Notes under the pieces: generated by a model | Databases searched by the model: none | What the model saw: only the letters and a program-made list of their open reading frames with translations | What the model was told of the DNA's origin: nothing | Translations under genes and position numbers: made by a program | Assembly: GCA_020438795.1 (NCBI GenBank) | Contig: JAGQTY010000008.1 | Location: 1 to 36,907, forward strand | DNA length: 36,907 nt | DNA from: Actinomycetota bacterium | Lineage (GTDB): Bacteria; Actinomycetota; Actinomycetes; S36-B12; GCA-2699445 | Direction of reading: 5' to 3' | Shown: positions 30,132 through 36,907 of the stretch, one piece after another | Layout: every line of letters begins with the position of its first letter | Numbering within the stretch: the stretch's first letter is position 1

Positions 30132-30947
30132 ATGGATCAGAACACTGTCGTGGAATTAGTCAAGCCCGATCCCGCCGCTCCGGGGGAGGGTTGGCGAGAG
30201 GGCGACGTCTGGCTCGCTGGCGGAACGTTCCTGCTGTCGCTGCCCCTGCCCCAGATCCGGAGGTTCCGTGATCTTTCGGAGCTCGGCTGGACGCCGGTCG
30301 AAGTCAACGACGCCGGTCTGGAGATCGCAGCGACGTGCAAGGTGAGCGAGCTGATGGCCTACCAGCCGGATCCGGGCTGGGCCGCCGGACCGCTGCTGCA
30401 CGACTGCGTACGGGCGTTCCTGGCCAGTTTCAAGGTCTGGAACGGGCAGACGGTCGGGGGCAACATCTGCACGTCCATCCCGGCGGGTCCCATGACCACT
30501 ATGGCCTGTGCGCTGGATGCTGACTATCTGCTCATCTCCCCCGACGGCAGCGAACGGACGGTGCCTGCGATCGACTTCGTGACTGGCAACAACGTCAACA
30601 TCCTGCGACCCGGAGAACTCATGCGCAAGCTCACCATCTCCGCGGCAGCCCTGAACCGCCGGTATGCCCTGCGGCGGTTCTCCCTGACCAAGGCCGGTCG
30701 CTCCAGTGTCTTTCTGGTCGGAACCCGCGACCCCGAGTCCGGCGAGTTCCTGCTCACGGTCTCGGCAGCCACGATACATCCGTTCCACATCAGAGACGCC
30801 GGCGTTCCCAGCGCTGCCGCACTTCTGGACATGCTGGCTGAGATCCCCGACGACAAGTACTTCGACGACCCGAACGGTCGCCCTGACCACCGCAAGCACA
30901 TGACGGATCTCTTCGCGGAAGAGATCCGTTCCGAACTGGCCAACTGA
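30132..30947 (+). CDS. FAD-binding subunit of a molybdenum hydroxylase (YgfM/CoxM-like)
   Basis: A 271-aa flavoprotein subunit that would carry electrons from the iron-sulfur centres to an acceptor. FAD-binding motifs of the CO/xanthine dehydrogenase medium subunit are seen: LAGGT (residues 29-33) and TVGGNICTSIPAGPM (about 111-125), followed by ADYLLISPDGSERTVPAIDF and the C-terminal domain with LRRFSLTKAGRSSVF. The TVGGN segment is followed by a normal pocket. It is first in a three-gene operon with the Mo/Fe-S subunit (21 nt downstream) and the LacI regulator. Order and subunit split correspond to E. coli YgfM-XdhD. Confidence 0.9.
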   Translation: MDQNTVVELVKPDPAAPGEGWREGDVWLAGGTFLLSLPLPQIRRFRDLSELGWTPVEVNDAGLEIAATCKVSELMAYQPDPGWAAGPLLHDCVRAFLASFKVWNGQTVGGNICTSIPAGPMTTMACALDADYLLISPDGSERTVPAIDFVTGNNVNILRPGELMRKLTISAAALNRRYALRRFSLTKAGRSSVFLVGTRDPESGEFLLTVSAATIHPFHIRDAGVPSAAALLDMLAEIPDDKYFDDPNGRPDHRKHMTDLFAEEIRSELAN

Positions 30948-30968
30948 CTAGCCGCAGGAGAAGAACCG

Positions 30969-33707
30969 ATGTCGATCTCTGTCAACGGACACGACTTCAG
31001 CAATGAGCCCGCACCCGGACAATGCTTGCGCACATTCCTGCGCGACCTCGGCCACTTCGGGGTCAAGAAGGGATGCGACATGGGGGACTGCGGCGCCTGT
31101 ACAGTCCACATCGATGGCGATGCCTATCACAGCTGCATCACCCCCGCCTCCCGGGCACTGGGCCACGAGGTCACCACCGTGGAGGGTCTCGCCGATGGCG
31201 AGGAGCTGCACCCGGTGCAGGAGCAGTTCTTGCGCGCGCCCGGATTCCAATGTGGCTTCTGCACGGCTGGCATGATCATGAGCACCACGGCCATGACCGA
31301 CGAGCAACGGCAGGACCTTGATCACAGTCTGCGTGGGTCGCTGTGTCGTTGCACTGGCTACCGGCAGATTCATGACGCCATCAACGGCGTCGACAACACG
31401 GAGGACAGCGACGCAATCGCCCCCGGCGACGGCGTCGGAGCGAGTCCCTACGCGATCGCTGGACGGGGTATCGTCACCGGGCATGAGGAGTACACCCTCG
31501 ACACCAACAGAGAGGGAACCGTGCACCTGAAGGTGGTCCGTTCGCCGTACGCGCACGCAAAAGCGCTGCGGATCGACACCACCCAGGCCAAGGCCTCCTC
31601 CGGTGTCCTGGCCGTCTACACGTGGGAGGATGTGCCCGACAAGTACTTCACCACTGCGATCCATGAGGACCACCTTGTCGATCCCAAGGACACCCGAGTG
31701 CTGGACCGTATCGCCAGGTTCAAGGGACAACCCATGGTGGCGGTCGTCGCCGAGACCATTGCTGAGGCCGAGGCAGGCTGTCGTGCCGTCGAGATCGAGT
31801 GGGAGGTGCTGCCCGCTGTCTTCACGGCTCAGGATGCCATCCTGCCCGGTGCCCCGGCGATCCACCGCGGCAACCCGGACCCGTTCATCAGGCACCCGGA
31901 CCGCAATGTCCTGCTTGACCTGAACATCGGCCGCGGTGACGTCGAGGCGGGGTTCGAGGAGGCTGATGTCATCCACGAGGCGGAGTACCGCACTCCTCGC
32001 GTTGCTCATGCCCACCTCGAGACTCATGGGACCATCGCCTGGGAGGAGGACGGGATCATGAACGTGCGTACCAGCACGCAGTCCCCGTTCATCGCCCGCC
32101 AGAAGCTCGGGTTCCTCTTCGACATCCAGGACGCGAACCTGCGAGTGTTCACCAAGAGAGTCGGCGGCGCGTTCGGCGGCAAGCAGGATGTGCTCAGCGA
32201 ACCGCTGTGTATTCTTGCCGCGCGCGACCTGCACCGACCCGTGCAGTGGGAGTTCACTCGCGAAGAGGAGTTCACCGGCGGCGTGGTGCGCCACCCCTTC
32301 ACGATCAAGGTGAAGCTCGGCGCCAAGAGGGACGGCACCCTGACCGCGATGCAGATGGACACACTCGCCGACACCGGCGCCTACGGCAATCACGGCGGTG
32401 AGGTGCTCGGCTGTTCCCTCGTCGCGATGAACTGGTACCGCTGCCGGAACAAGCGCTATGACGGCCAGATGGTCTACACGAACAATGTGCCGTCCGGTGG
32501 TATGCGGGGCTATGGCTCCGCGCAACCCACATTCGCGATGGAGCAGGCGATGGACGAGCTCTCGGCGGAGCTCGGGATCGATCCCATTGAGATGCGGCGC
32601 AAGAACTGTATCCGGCCGGGTGACAACCTGGCGGTCGGTACGCATGCCGAGGAGTTCCAGCTGCGCAGCTACGGGCTGCCACAGTGTCTGGACTATGTTG
32701 AGGAGAAGCTCAAGCAGGGCAACGGCGTGCCGAAGCCAGAGGGCCCCGAATGGGCCGAGGGGATCGGCTTCGCGATCGGCATGGCTGACACGTCGCCGCC
32801 GACCGAACACCGCTCGGGAGCGAGCGTGCATCTGGAACTCGACGGCACCTACCGGATCAACGTGGGGACGGTCGAGCAGGGCAACGGTACGGTGACCACA
32901 CATCTGCAGATGGCAGCCACGGTGCTCAACACCACGATGGACCAATTCTCGATCGTGAACGGGGACACCTCCAAGAACATGTGGGACACCGGAGCATTCG
33001 CCAGTCAGGGCATGTATGTCAGCGGCAAAGCCGTGACCCTCGCGGCGACCGGCCTGCTCGACTACATCCAGACCTACGCGGCGGCAAAGTTCGGGGGCGT
33101 GAAAGAGGATGTTGAGGTCAGGGCGACTGAGGTCAGCGTCAACGGCAGGACGATCTCCTTGGCTGAACTGGCACAGCTGGCGGACGAGGAGGACGGGCAG
33201 CAGCTGCAGTACTCGCAGCGTGCCTACGGCTCACCGATCAGTGCCGGCTGGAACGTGCACGGTGTCCGCCTCGCGGTGAACCAGGTGACCGGTGAGATCG
33301 CGATCCTGCAGGAGGTGCACGCCGTGGACGCCGGAACGGTCATCAATCCGCAGCAGTTGCGGGGACAGATCGAGGGTGGCGTCATGCAGGGGATCGGTTG
33401 GACCTTGACCGAATGGCTGCAGCAGGGCCCTGACGGGGAGATCCTGAACCCCAACATCCGGATGTACCGGATGCCCAACTATGCGGATGCGCCGCGGATC
33501 GATGTGCACTTCGTCGACGTCGATGTCTCAAAGGAAGCTGGACCGTTCGGCGCCAAGGGCATGGCAGAGTCGCCCATCAACCCGGTGGCACCGGCGGTCG
33601 CCAACGCCGTCGCGGACGCCACCGGAGTCAGGTTCCGCTGCCTGCCCCTGACACCGCCACTCATCTACAAGGAACTGAACGAGGCGTATCAGGCCAGCAA
33701 CGGCTGA
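30969..33707 (+). CDS. Molybdenum hydroxylase: fused 2Fe-2S and Mo-cofactor subunit (xanthine dehydrogenase family)
   Basis: A 912-aa fused subunit. Residues 1-140 bind two 2Fe-2S clusters: Cys36, Cys41, Cys44, Cys56 (plant type) and Cys95, Cys98, Cys126, Cys128. Residues ~160-912 are the Mo-cofactor domains with GGAFGGKQ (399-406), MRGYGSAQ (512-519) and KGMAE (864-868). Glu867 corresponds to the catalytic Glu1261 of bovine xanthine dehydrogenase and Arg513 to Arg880, but Glu802, a purine contact, is Gln406. The CoxL VAYRCSFR motif is absent, so CO oxidation is excluded. The Fe-S/Mo fusion with separate FAD subunit matches E. coli XdhD. The substrate is an unknown heteroaromatic or aldehyde. 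A ribosome binding site (aggagaag) precedes ATG 30969. Confidence 0.9.
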   Translation: MSISVNGHDFSNEPAPGQCLRTFLRDLGHFGVKKGCDMGDCGACTVHIDGDAYHSCITPASRALGHEVTTVEGLADGEELHPVQEQFLRAPGFQCGFCTAGMIMSTTAMTDEQRQDLDHSLRGSLCRCTGYRQIHDAINGVDNTEDSDAIAPGDGVGASPYAIAGRGIVTGHEEYTLDTNREGTVHLKVVRSPYAHAKALRIDTTQAKASSGVLAVYTWEDVPDKYFTTAIHEDHLVDPKDTRVLDRIARFKGQPMVAVVAETIAEAEAGCRAVEIEWEVLPAVFTAQDAILPGAPAIHRGNPDPFIRHPDRNVLLDLNIGRGDVEAGFEEADVIHEAEYRTPRVAHAHLETHGTIAWEEDGIMNVRTSTQSPFIARQKLGFLFDIQDANLRVFTKRVGGAFGGKQDVLSEPLCILAARDLHRPVQWEFTREEEFTGGVVRHPFTIKVKLGAKRDGTLTAMQMDTLADTGAYGNHGGEVLGCSLVAMNWYRCRNKRYDGQMVYTNNVPSGGMRGYGSAQPTFAMEQAMDELSAELGIDPIEMRRKNCIRPGDNLAVGTHAEEFQLRSYGLPQCLDYVEEKLKQGNGVPKPEGPEWAEGIGFAIGMADTSPPTEHRSGASVHLELDGTYRINVGTVEQGNGTVTTHLQMAATVLNTTMDQFSIVNGDTSKNMWDTGAFASQGMYVSGKAVTLAATGLLDYIQTYAAAKFGGVKEDVEVRATEVSVNGRTISLAELAQLADEEDGQQLQYSQRAYGSPISAGWNVHGVRLAVNQVTGEIAILQEVHAVDAGTVINPQQLRGQIEGGVMQGIGWTLTEWLQQGPDGEILNPNIRMYRMPNYADAPRIDVHFVDVDVSKEAGPFGAKGMAESPINPVAPAVANAVADATGVRFRCLPLTPPLIYKELNEAYQASNG

Positions 33708-33718
33708 TCGCCGCTGAC

Positions 33719-34714
33719 ATGGCGCAGGGCCGGCCACAGCCGACGCTCAAGCATGTCGCCCTGCGCGCCGGTGTCTCGACAGCCACGGCCTCCATGGCCC
33801 TGCGCGGACTCGGTCGAGTCTCGGCTGAGACGAGAGCGCGCGTGCAGACGGCCGCTTCGGAGATCGGCTACACGACCAATCGAACCGCGCAGAAGCTGCG
33901 CACAGGCAAGAAGGGAGTCATCGGGGTCGTGATCGACGAGGTTCATCGCGACTACTGCCCCGAGCTGCCGCAGTTCACCGTCAATGCACTGGTGACAGGC
34001 CTCGGCTACGGCCTGGCGGAAGTCGGTCTCGATCTCAGCATCATGACGCTCCGTGATGCCCCTGCCAAGGCCCGGGAGTGCGACGGCATCCTCACCCTGA
34101 TCAGCCGGGCTGAGGATATCGATGCCCTCGCCCTGCCCTCAGAGGTCTGGGTGCTGGCCGGATCCACCGGCCGCCTTCCCTGTGCCTATCCGAAGGGCTA
34201 CATCGACCAGTGGGGCGCTGCGGTCGAGGTGCTGGAACATTTCCGCGAGCAGGGTGCCCGACGTCCAGCGCTGATCCATATGCATCAGGATCACTCCGAC
34301 GTTCAGCAGGAACTTGGTGCCGCATACCGGTGGTGGGTGGCCGAACGCGAGCTGCCCGAGAACGAGATCCTGATCGGCACGGATGACCGGACCACGGTGT
34401 CAGTGGAGACGCTGGTCCGGCAGCGCGGTGTGGATGCCATCTTCACCGGCTCGCACAGCCTGGCCTTTCGGCGGGCGTTCGACATTCTGGACATCGGCGT
34501 TCCCCACGACTGCCTGTTCGCCTGCGTCGGGCCTGGGTTCCGGGAACAGTCCATGACCCCGTCGGTCTCGCACGTCAGCTATCTGCCTGAGGTGAATGGG
34601 CCCCGACTCACCCAGGTCCTGGCCGAGATGGCCGAGAAGGGCGAATCGTGGGACGTGGAGTTCGCCTATCGTTTCGTTCCCGGAGATTCCTCCCGCGGGC
34701 TCACCGTGGCGTGA
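33719..34714 (+). CDS. LacI/GalR-family transcriptional regulator
   Basis: A 331-aa repressor-type regulator. The N-terminal HTH reads LKHVALRAGVSTATASMALRGLGRVSAETRARV (residues ~10-42), followed by the hinge AQKLRTGKKGVIGVV and a periplasmic-binding-protein-like effector domain with VDAIFTGSHSLAF and DCLFACVGPG. It starts 11 nt after the Mo-hydroxylase gene and is almost certainly in its operon, so a feedback or substrate-responsive control of that operon is the simplest reading. The candidate site is the palindrome at 30071-30082. The ligand cannot be predicted from sequence; purine-type ligands occur in PurR, but no specific residues support that here. Confidence 0.92.
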   Translation: MAQGRPQPTLKHVALRAGVSTATASMALRGLGRVSAETRARVQTAASEIGYTTNRTAQKLRTGKKGVIGVVIDEVHRDYCPELPQFTVNALVTGLGYGLAEVGLDLSIMTLRDAPAKARECDGILTLISRAEDIDALALPSEVWVLAGSTGRLPCAYPKGYIDQWGAAVEVLEHFREQGARRPALIHMHQDHSDVQQELGAAYRWWVAERELPENEILIGTDDRTTVSVETLVRQRGVDAIFTGSHSLAFRRAFDILDIGVPHDCLFACVGPGFREQSMTPSVSHVSYLPEVNGPRLTQVLAEMAEKGESWDVEFAYRFVPGDSSRGLTVA

Positions 34715-34736
34715 GGCAGAGCCTGAGCGACTGTTG

Positions 34737-34768
34737 AGTGGATCACTCCACTGGAGCTCTTCGGAGTG
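34737..34768. terminator. Overlapping hairpins between convergent lacI-type gene and moaD
   Basis: AGTGGA/TCCACT (34737-34742 with 34747-34752) and, alternatively, CACTCC/GGAGTG (34744-34749 with 34763-34768). Short stems, no T-run. Confidence 0.35.
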
Positions 34769-34879
34769 CGCACCCCGAGTGGCAGCAACCTGGACGGCCA
34801 ATGACGCCCGTTGATGACCCTGGCGCCTTCCGGGCAGCTCTGAGGGACGGATGCCGAGCGCAGGAGTCTGCTCCGGCGC

Positions 34880-35158
34880 TCAGCCTCCCGCGAATGGCGG
34901 CAATACGTCGATCGTGAGCCCGGGCTCCAGGGCGATGGTGGGCAGCTGGTCCAGGCGGTGCGAGGTGCCTGCCACGAGGAAGGAACACCGGGGGAGCGTT
35001 GTGCGCAGCTCCTCCGTGTGGGACTCCAGCTCGACCACAAGGTCCATGCCGTTCCTGGCTCCGATCGTGAGTGCAGCTGTGCCAGCGGCTTCCCGGGCAC
35101 CTGCGAACAGGCGGACAGTCACTTCGATGGGGGGCAGTAGGGGCTCAGGCGTGTCCAT
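34880..35158 (-). CDS. moaD: Molybdopterin synthase small subunit
   Basis: A 92-aa ubiquitin-like sulfur carrier. It reads VTVRLFAGAREAAGTAALTIG near the N-terminus and ends PPFAGG; the terminal Gly-Gly is the thiocarboxylation site. It donates sulfur to precursor Z together with MoaE. The start ATG 35158 is 4 nt after the moaA stop on the minus strand, so it is the last gene of a moaE-moaA-moaD operon. Length and C-terminus are normal. The larger open frame upstream overlaps moaA and is not used. Confidence 0.88.
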   Translation of the reverse strand: MDTPEPLLPPIEVTVRLFAGAREAAGTAALTIGARNGMDLVVELESHTEELRTTLPRCSFLVAGTSHRLDQLPTIALEPGLTIDVLPPFAGG

Positions 35159-35162
35159 GGCG

Positions 35163-36182
35163 TCAGCCGCCGATCGCAGACATGGGTCGGTCAGGTTGCG
35201 TGAAGTCGGGGTGGTTGATGCCGTGCCCCGGGCCCTTGCCCAGGATCGCCCGGGCAAGCACGTTGCGCAGTTCCTCGTCGTCGGCGCCGGCCCGCAGAGG
35301 GGTCCGCAGGTCTGTCTCCCGTTGCGAGAACAGGCAGGTCCGGAACTGTCCGTCCGAGGTGACGCGGATCCGGTCGCAGGACGAGCAGAATGGCGCACTG
35401 ACGGAAGCCACGATCCCAACCCGCTTCGGACCTGCGCCGATCCGGCCGAGGCCTGCGGGACTGCGCCTGACATCCCATTCCGTGGCCGGCGCGGAGTCGG
35501 TGCGCGGTCGTGGGGTGAGCCGGAAGCCCGCCGACCGGAGCAGATCCAGGATCTCACCCTGGGTCACGAACTCGTCGGCGTCCCAGCCGTGCTGGGGGTC
35601 GAGCGGCATCTGCTCGATGAAGCGCAGTAGCAGCCCGTGGCGCAGTGCCCAGGTCAGCAGCTCGGGCGCCTCCTGCTCGTTCACACCCCGCATCAGTACG
35701 GTATTGATCTTGACGGGCTGCAGCCCCGCCTGCTGGGCGGCGGCGATTCCGGCGAGCGTCTCGGCGAACTTGTCCCGACGAGTCAGTTCGATGAACACGT
35801 CCGGTTTCAGGGTGTCGAGGCTGATGTTGACCCGGTCGAGTCCGGCTCCGGCGAGCGCGGCGGCCAGTTGCGGCAGCCGGAGTCCGTTGGTGGTCAGGGA
35901 TATCTTGGGAGAACGCTGCAGCGCCCTGATGTCGGCGACGATGTCGGCGATGTCCGGTCGCAGCAATGGTTCACCGCCGGTGATCCGTACGGACTCGATC
36001 CCGAGTTCGGTGCAGAGCCGTACCAGCCGCACGAGTTCGGAGCGCGTCAGCTGTTCGTCCTTGGGCAGCCAGTCCAGGCCCTGTGCGGGCATGCAGTACG
36101 TGCATCGCAGTGAGCAGCGATCGGTGACCGACAGCCGTAGGTCCTTGTGGCGTCGACCGTATCCGTCCAGGAGCTGGTTCAT
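35163..36182 (-). CDS. moaA: GTP 3',8-cyclase
   Basis: 339 aa from ATG 36182, which overlaps the MoaE stop by ATGA; a GTG five codons upstream is less likely. It is a radical-SAM enzyme forming the pterin precursor of molybdopterin from GTP. The N-terminal 4Fe-4S cluster has CSLRCTYC (Cys23, Cys27, Cys30 in this numbering) and the second cluster CSSCDR plus the Cys in FRTCLF. GGEPLLRPDI is the SAM-binding motif and the C-terminal Gly-Gly (MSAIGG) needed for activity is present. It works with MoaC, not found here. Translational coupling to moaE and to moaD is evident. Confidence 0.95.
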   Translation of the reverse strand: MNQLLDGYGRRHKDLRLSVTDRCSLRCTYCMPAQGLDWLPKDEQLTRSELVRLVRLCTELGIESVRITGGEPLLRPDIADIVADIRALQRSPKISLTTNGLRLPQLAAALAGAGLDRVNISLDTLKPDVFIELTRRDKFAETLAGIAAAQQAGLQPVKINTVLMRGVNEQEAPELLTWALRHGLLLRFIEQMPLDPQHGWDADEFVTQGEILDLLRSAGFRLTPRPRTDSAPATEWDVRRSPAGLGRIGAGPKRVGIVASVSAPFCSSCDRIRVTSDGQFRTCLFSQRETDLRTPLRAGADDEELRNVLARAILGKGPGHGINHPDFTQPDRPMSAIGG

Positions 36183-36907
36183 GCGCAGTTGACCCACTCC
36201 TTGGTGCCGTCGCTGAACTCCTGATGCTTCCAGATGGGCAGGCGGTCCTTCACCTCGTCCACGACTCGGGCGGCCGTTTCGAATGCTGCGCCTCGGTGCC
36301 TGCTGCTCACCGCAACGAAGAATGCCAGCTCGCCCACCGGGAGCGGCCCGTAGCGGTGCGCCACGCTCAGCCGACCTGCCGCAGAGCTCGACGCCACATC
36401 TGCGAGGATCTCGGCCAGTGTCGCCTGTGCGTGTGGGTGGGCCTCATAACTGAGCGACACCACGTCGCGGCCGTGGTCGTTGTCCCGCACCCGGCCCTCG
36501 AAGGTGACCACCGCCCCGTACTCGTCGGTGCGGACAGATTCGGTGAGCGTCACGGCGTTGAGGGGGGCCTCGCTGACCCGGGCAGTGACCACTTCGCAGC
36601 CGGGCGGTACCGCAGCGGACTTCGTGATGTCAGGGTCGCCGGGCTGATCCTGGCTGTGGCTGTGGCTGTGGCTGTGGCTGGGTCGTGGTCCGTGGTCGGC
36701 GCCGGCCAGCATCGCCTGTGCATGATCCAGCCAGCGATCGAGCACCGCCAGCCCGTCGTGCACGCCTCCGGTGGAACCCGGCAGTCCGATGACGAGCGTG
36801 CGCCCGGCCACTGCCGCCAGGGCCCTGGACAGATCGGCTGTCGGGATCCGGTCGCGCTGGCTGCGCAGCGCCTCACCGAAGCCGGGCAGTTCCTTGTCGC
36901 ACACCAG
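36179..36907 (-). CDS. moaE: MogA/MoaB-MoaE fusion, N-terminus beyond window
   Basis: The 242 visible residues run off the right edge with the frame open, so the start is not seen. The first ~70 are the end of a MogA/MoaB domain (VCDKELPGFGEALRS, then GRTLVIGLPGSTGGVHDGLAVL), which adenylates molybdopterin. A His/Ser linker (SHSHSHSHS, from a 6-bp repeat) leads to a MoaE domain (large subunit of molybdopterin synthase) from about residue 105: FEGRVRDNDHGRDV, YEAHPHAQATL and the conserved PIWKHQEFSDG, with Lys needed for catalysis. The fusion would couple molybdopterin formation with adenylation. It is first in the moaA-moaD operon. Confidence 0.85.
   Translation of the reverse strand: MVCDKELPGFGEALRSQRDRIPTADLSRALAAVAGRTLVIGLPGSTGGVHDGLAVLDRWLDHAQAMLAGADHGPRPSHSHSHSHSQDQPGDPDITKSAAVPPGCEVVTARVSEAPLNAVTLTESVRTDEYGAVVTFEGRVRDNDHGRDVVSLSYEAHPHAQATLAEILADVASSSAAGRLSVAHRYGPLPVGELAFFVAVSSRHRGAAFETAARVVDEVKDRLPIWKHQEFSDGTKEWVNCA
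36651..36680. repeat. Hexanucleotide repeat, five copies of TGGCTG
   Basis: Five perfect tandem copies of TGGCTG. On the coding (minus) strand it encodes repeated Ser-His in the linker of the MogA-MoaE fusion. Copy changes stay in frame, so only the linker length would vary. Confidence 0.9.

Noticed and set aside
30948..32945. Minus-strand open frame (665 codons) opposite the Mo-hydroxylase gene
   Set aside because: Antisense to a gene with clear cofactor motifs; His/Val-rich composition is typical of a shadow frame.
30969..33707. Carbon monoxide dehydrogenase (CoxL) identity
   Set aside because: The CoxL active-site VAYRCSFR loop is absent; the equivalent place reads SGGMRGYGSAQ, as in xanthine/aldehyde-type enzymes, and the Fe-S domain is fused.
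36651..36680. Regulatory or CRISPR-type repeat at the right end
   Set aside because: The 6-bp repeat lies in frame inside a coding region and simply encodes a Ser-His linker.

Overview
The window is high-GC DNA from an actinobacterium. Evidence for this includes frequent GTG starts, DUF2510, DUF3180 and DUF427 proteins, an FtsH-FolE-FolP-FolB-FolK block, and many genes whose start codon lies 6-7 nt after a TANNNT-like -10 box with no Shine-Dalgarno site (leaderless mRNAs). No rRNA, tRNA, transposase, phage gene or CRISPR array was seen, and the genus cannot be named from what is visible.

Layout. 1-1.2 kb: end of a HigB toxin gene, its HigA antitoxin, and a convergent secreted metallopeptidase-like protein; this end looks more AT-rich than the rest. 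1.4-11.1 kb: general cell functions, namely an SDR oxidoreductase, a DUF2510 membrane protein, a P-type ATPase with intact catalytic motifs but no acidic transport-site residues, a small membrane protein, an HdeD-DUF389 fusion, a zinc alcohol dehydrogenase, a CxxC protein and a DUF427 protein. 11.3-21.1 kb: ftsH, folE and folP, then folB, folK and a DUF3180 gene. This housekeeping block is interrupted by two opposite-strand surface-protein genes and by a regulator with three helix-turn-helix units. 21.2-27.4 kb: lipoproteins, including a lone osmoprotectant-type binding protein, a pair of bacterial-PH membrane proteins, an uncharacterised divergent gene and a DHA2-type MFS exporter.

27.4-36.9 kb is a molybdenum island: a MobA/MocA-like nucleotidyltransferase, a ModA-like molybdate-binding lipoprotein, a two-gene xanthine-dehydrogenase-family enzyme (separate FAD subunit plus a fused 2Fe-2S/Mo subunit), its likely LacI-family regulator, and moaD, moaA and a MogA-MoaE fusion cut by the right edge. 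Molybdate capture, cofactor synthesis and nucleotide attachment would all serve the Mo hydroxylase. A perfect 12-bp palindrome with a central CG, typical of LacI-family operators, lies between the hydroxylase promoter and a divergent ABM-type membrane protein gene.

The most unusual points are: a C-terminal domain with four conserved cysteines ending in GNG, shared by the two surface proteins inserted in the folate block; the self-contained orphan Mo-hydroxylase locus; the P-type ATPase lacking Ca2+ ligands; the triple-HTH regulator; and two divergent leaderless genes whose promoters overlap within 30 bp.
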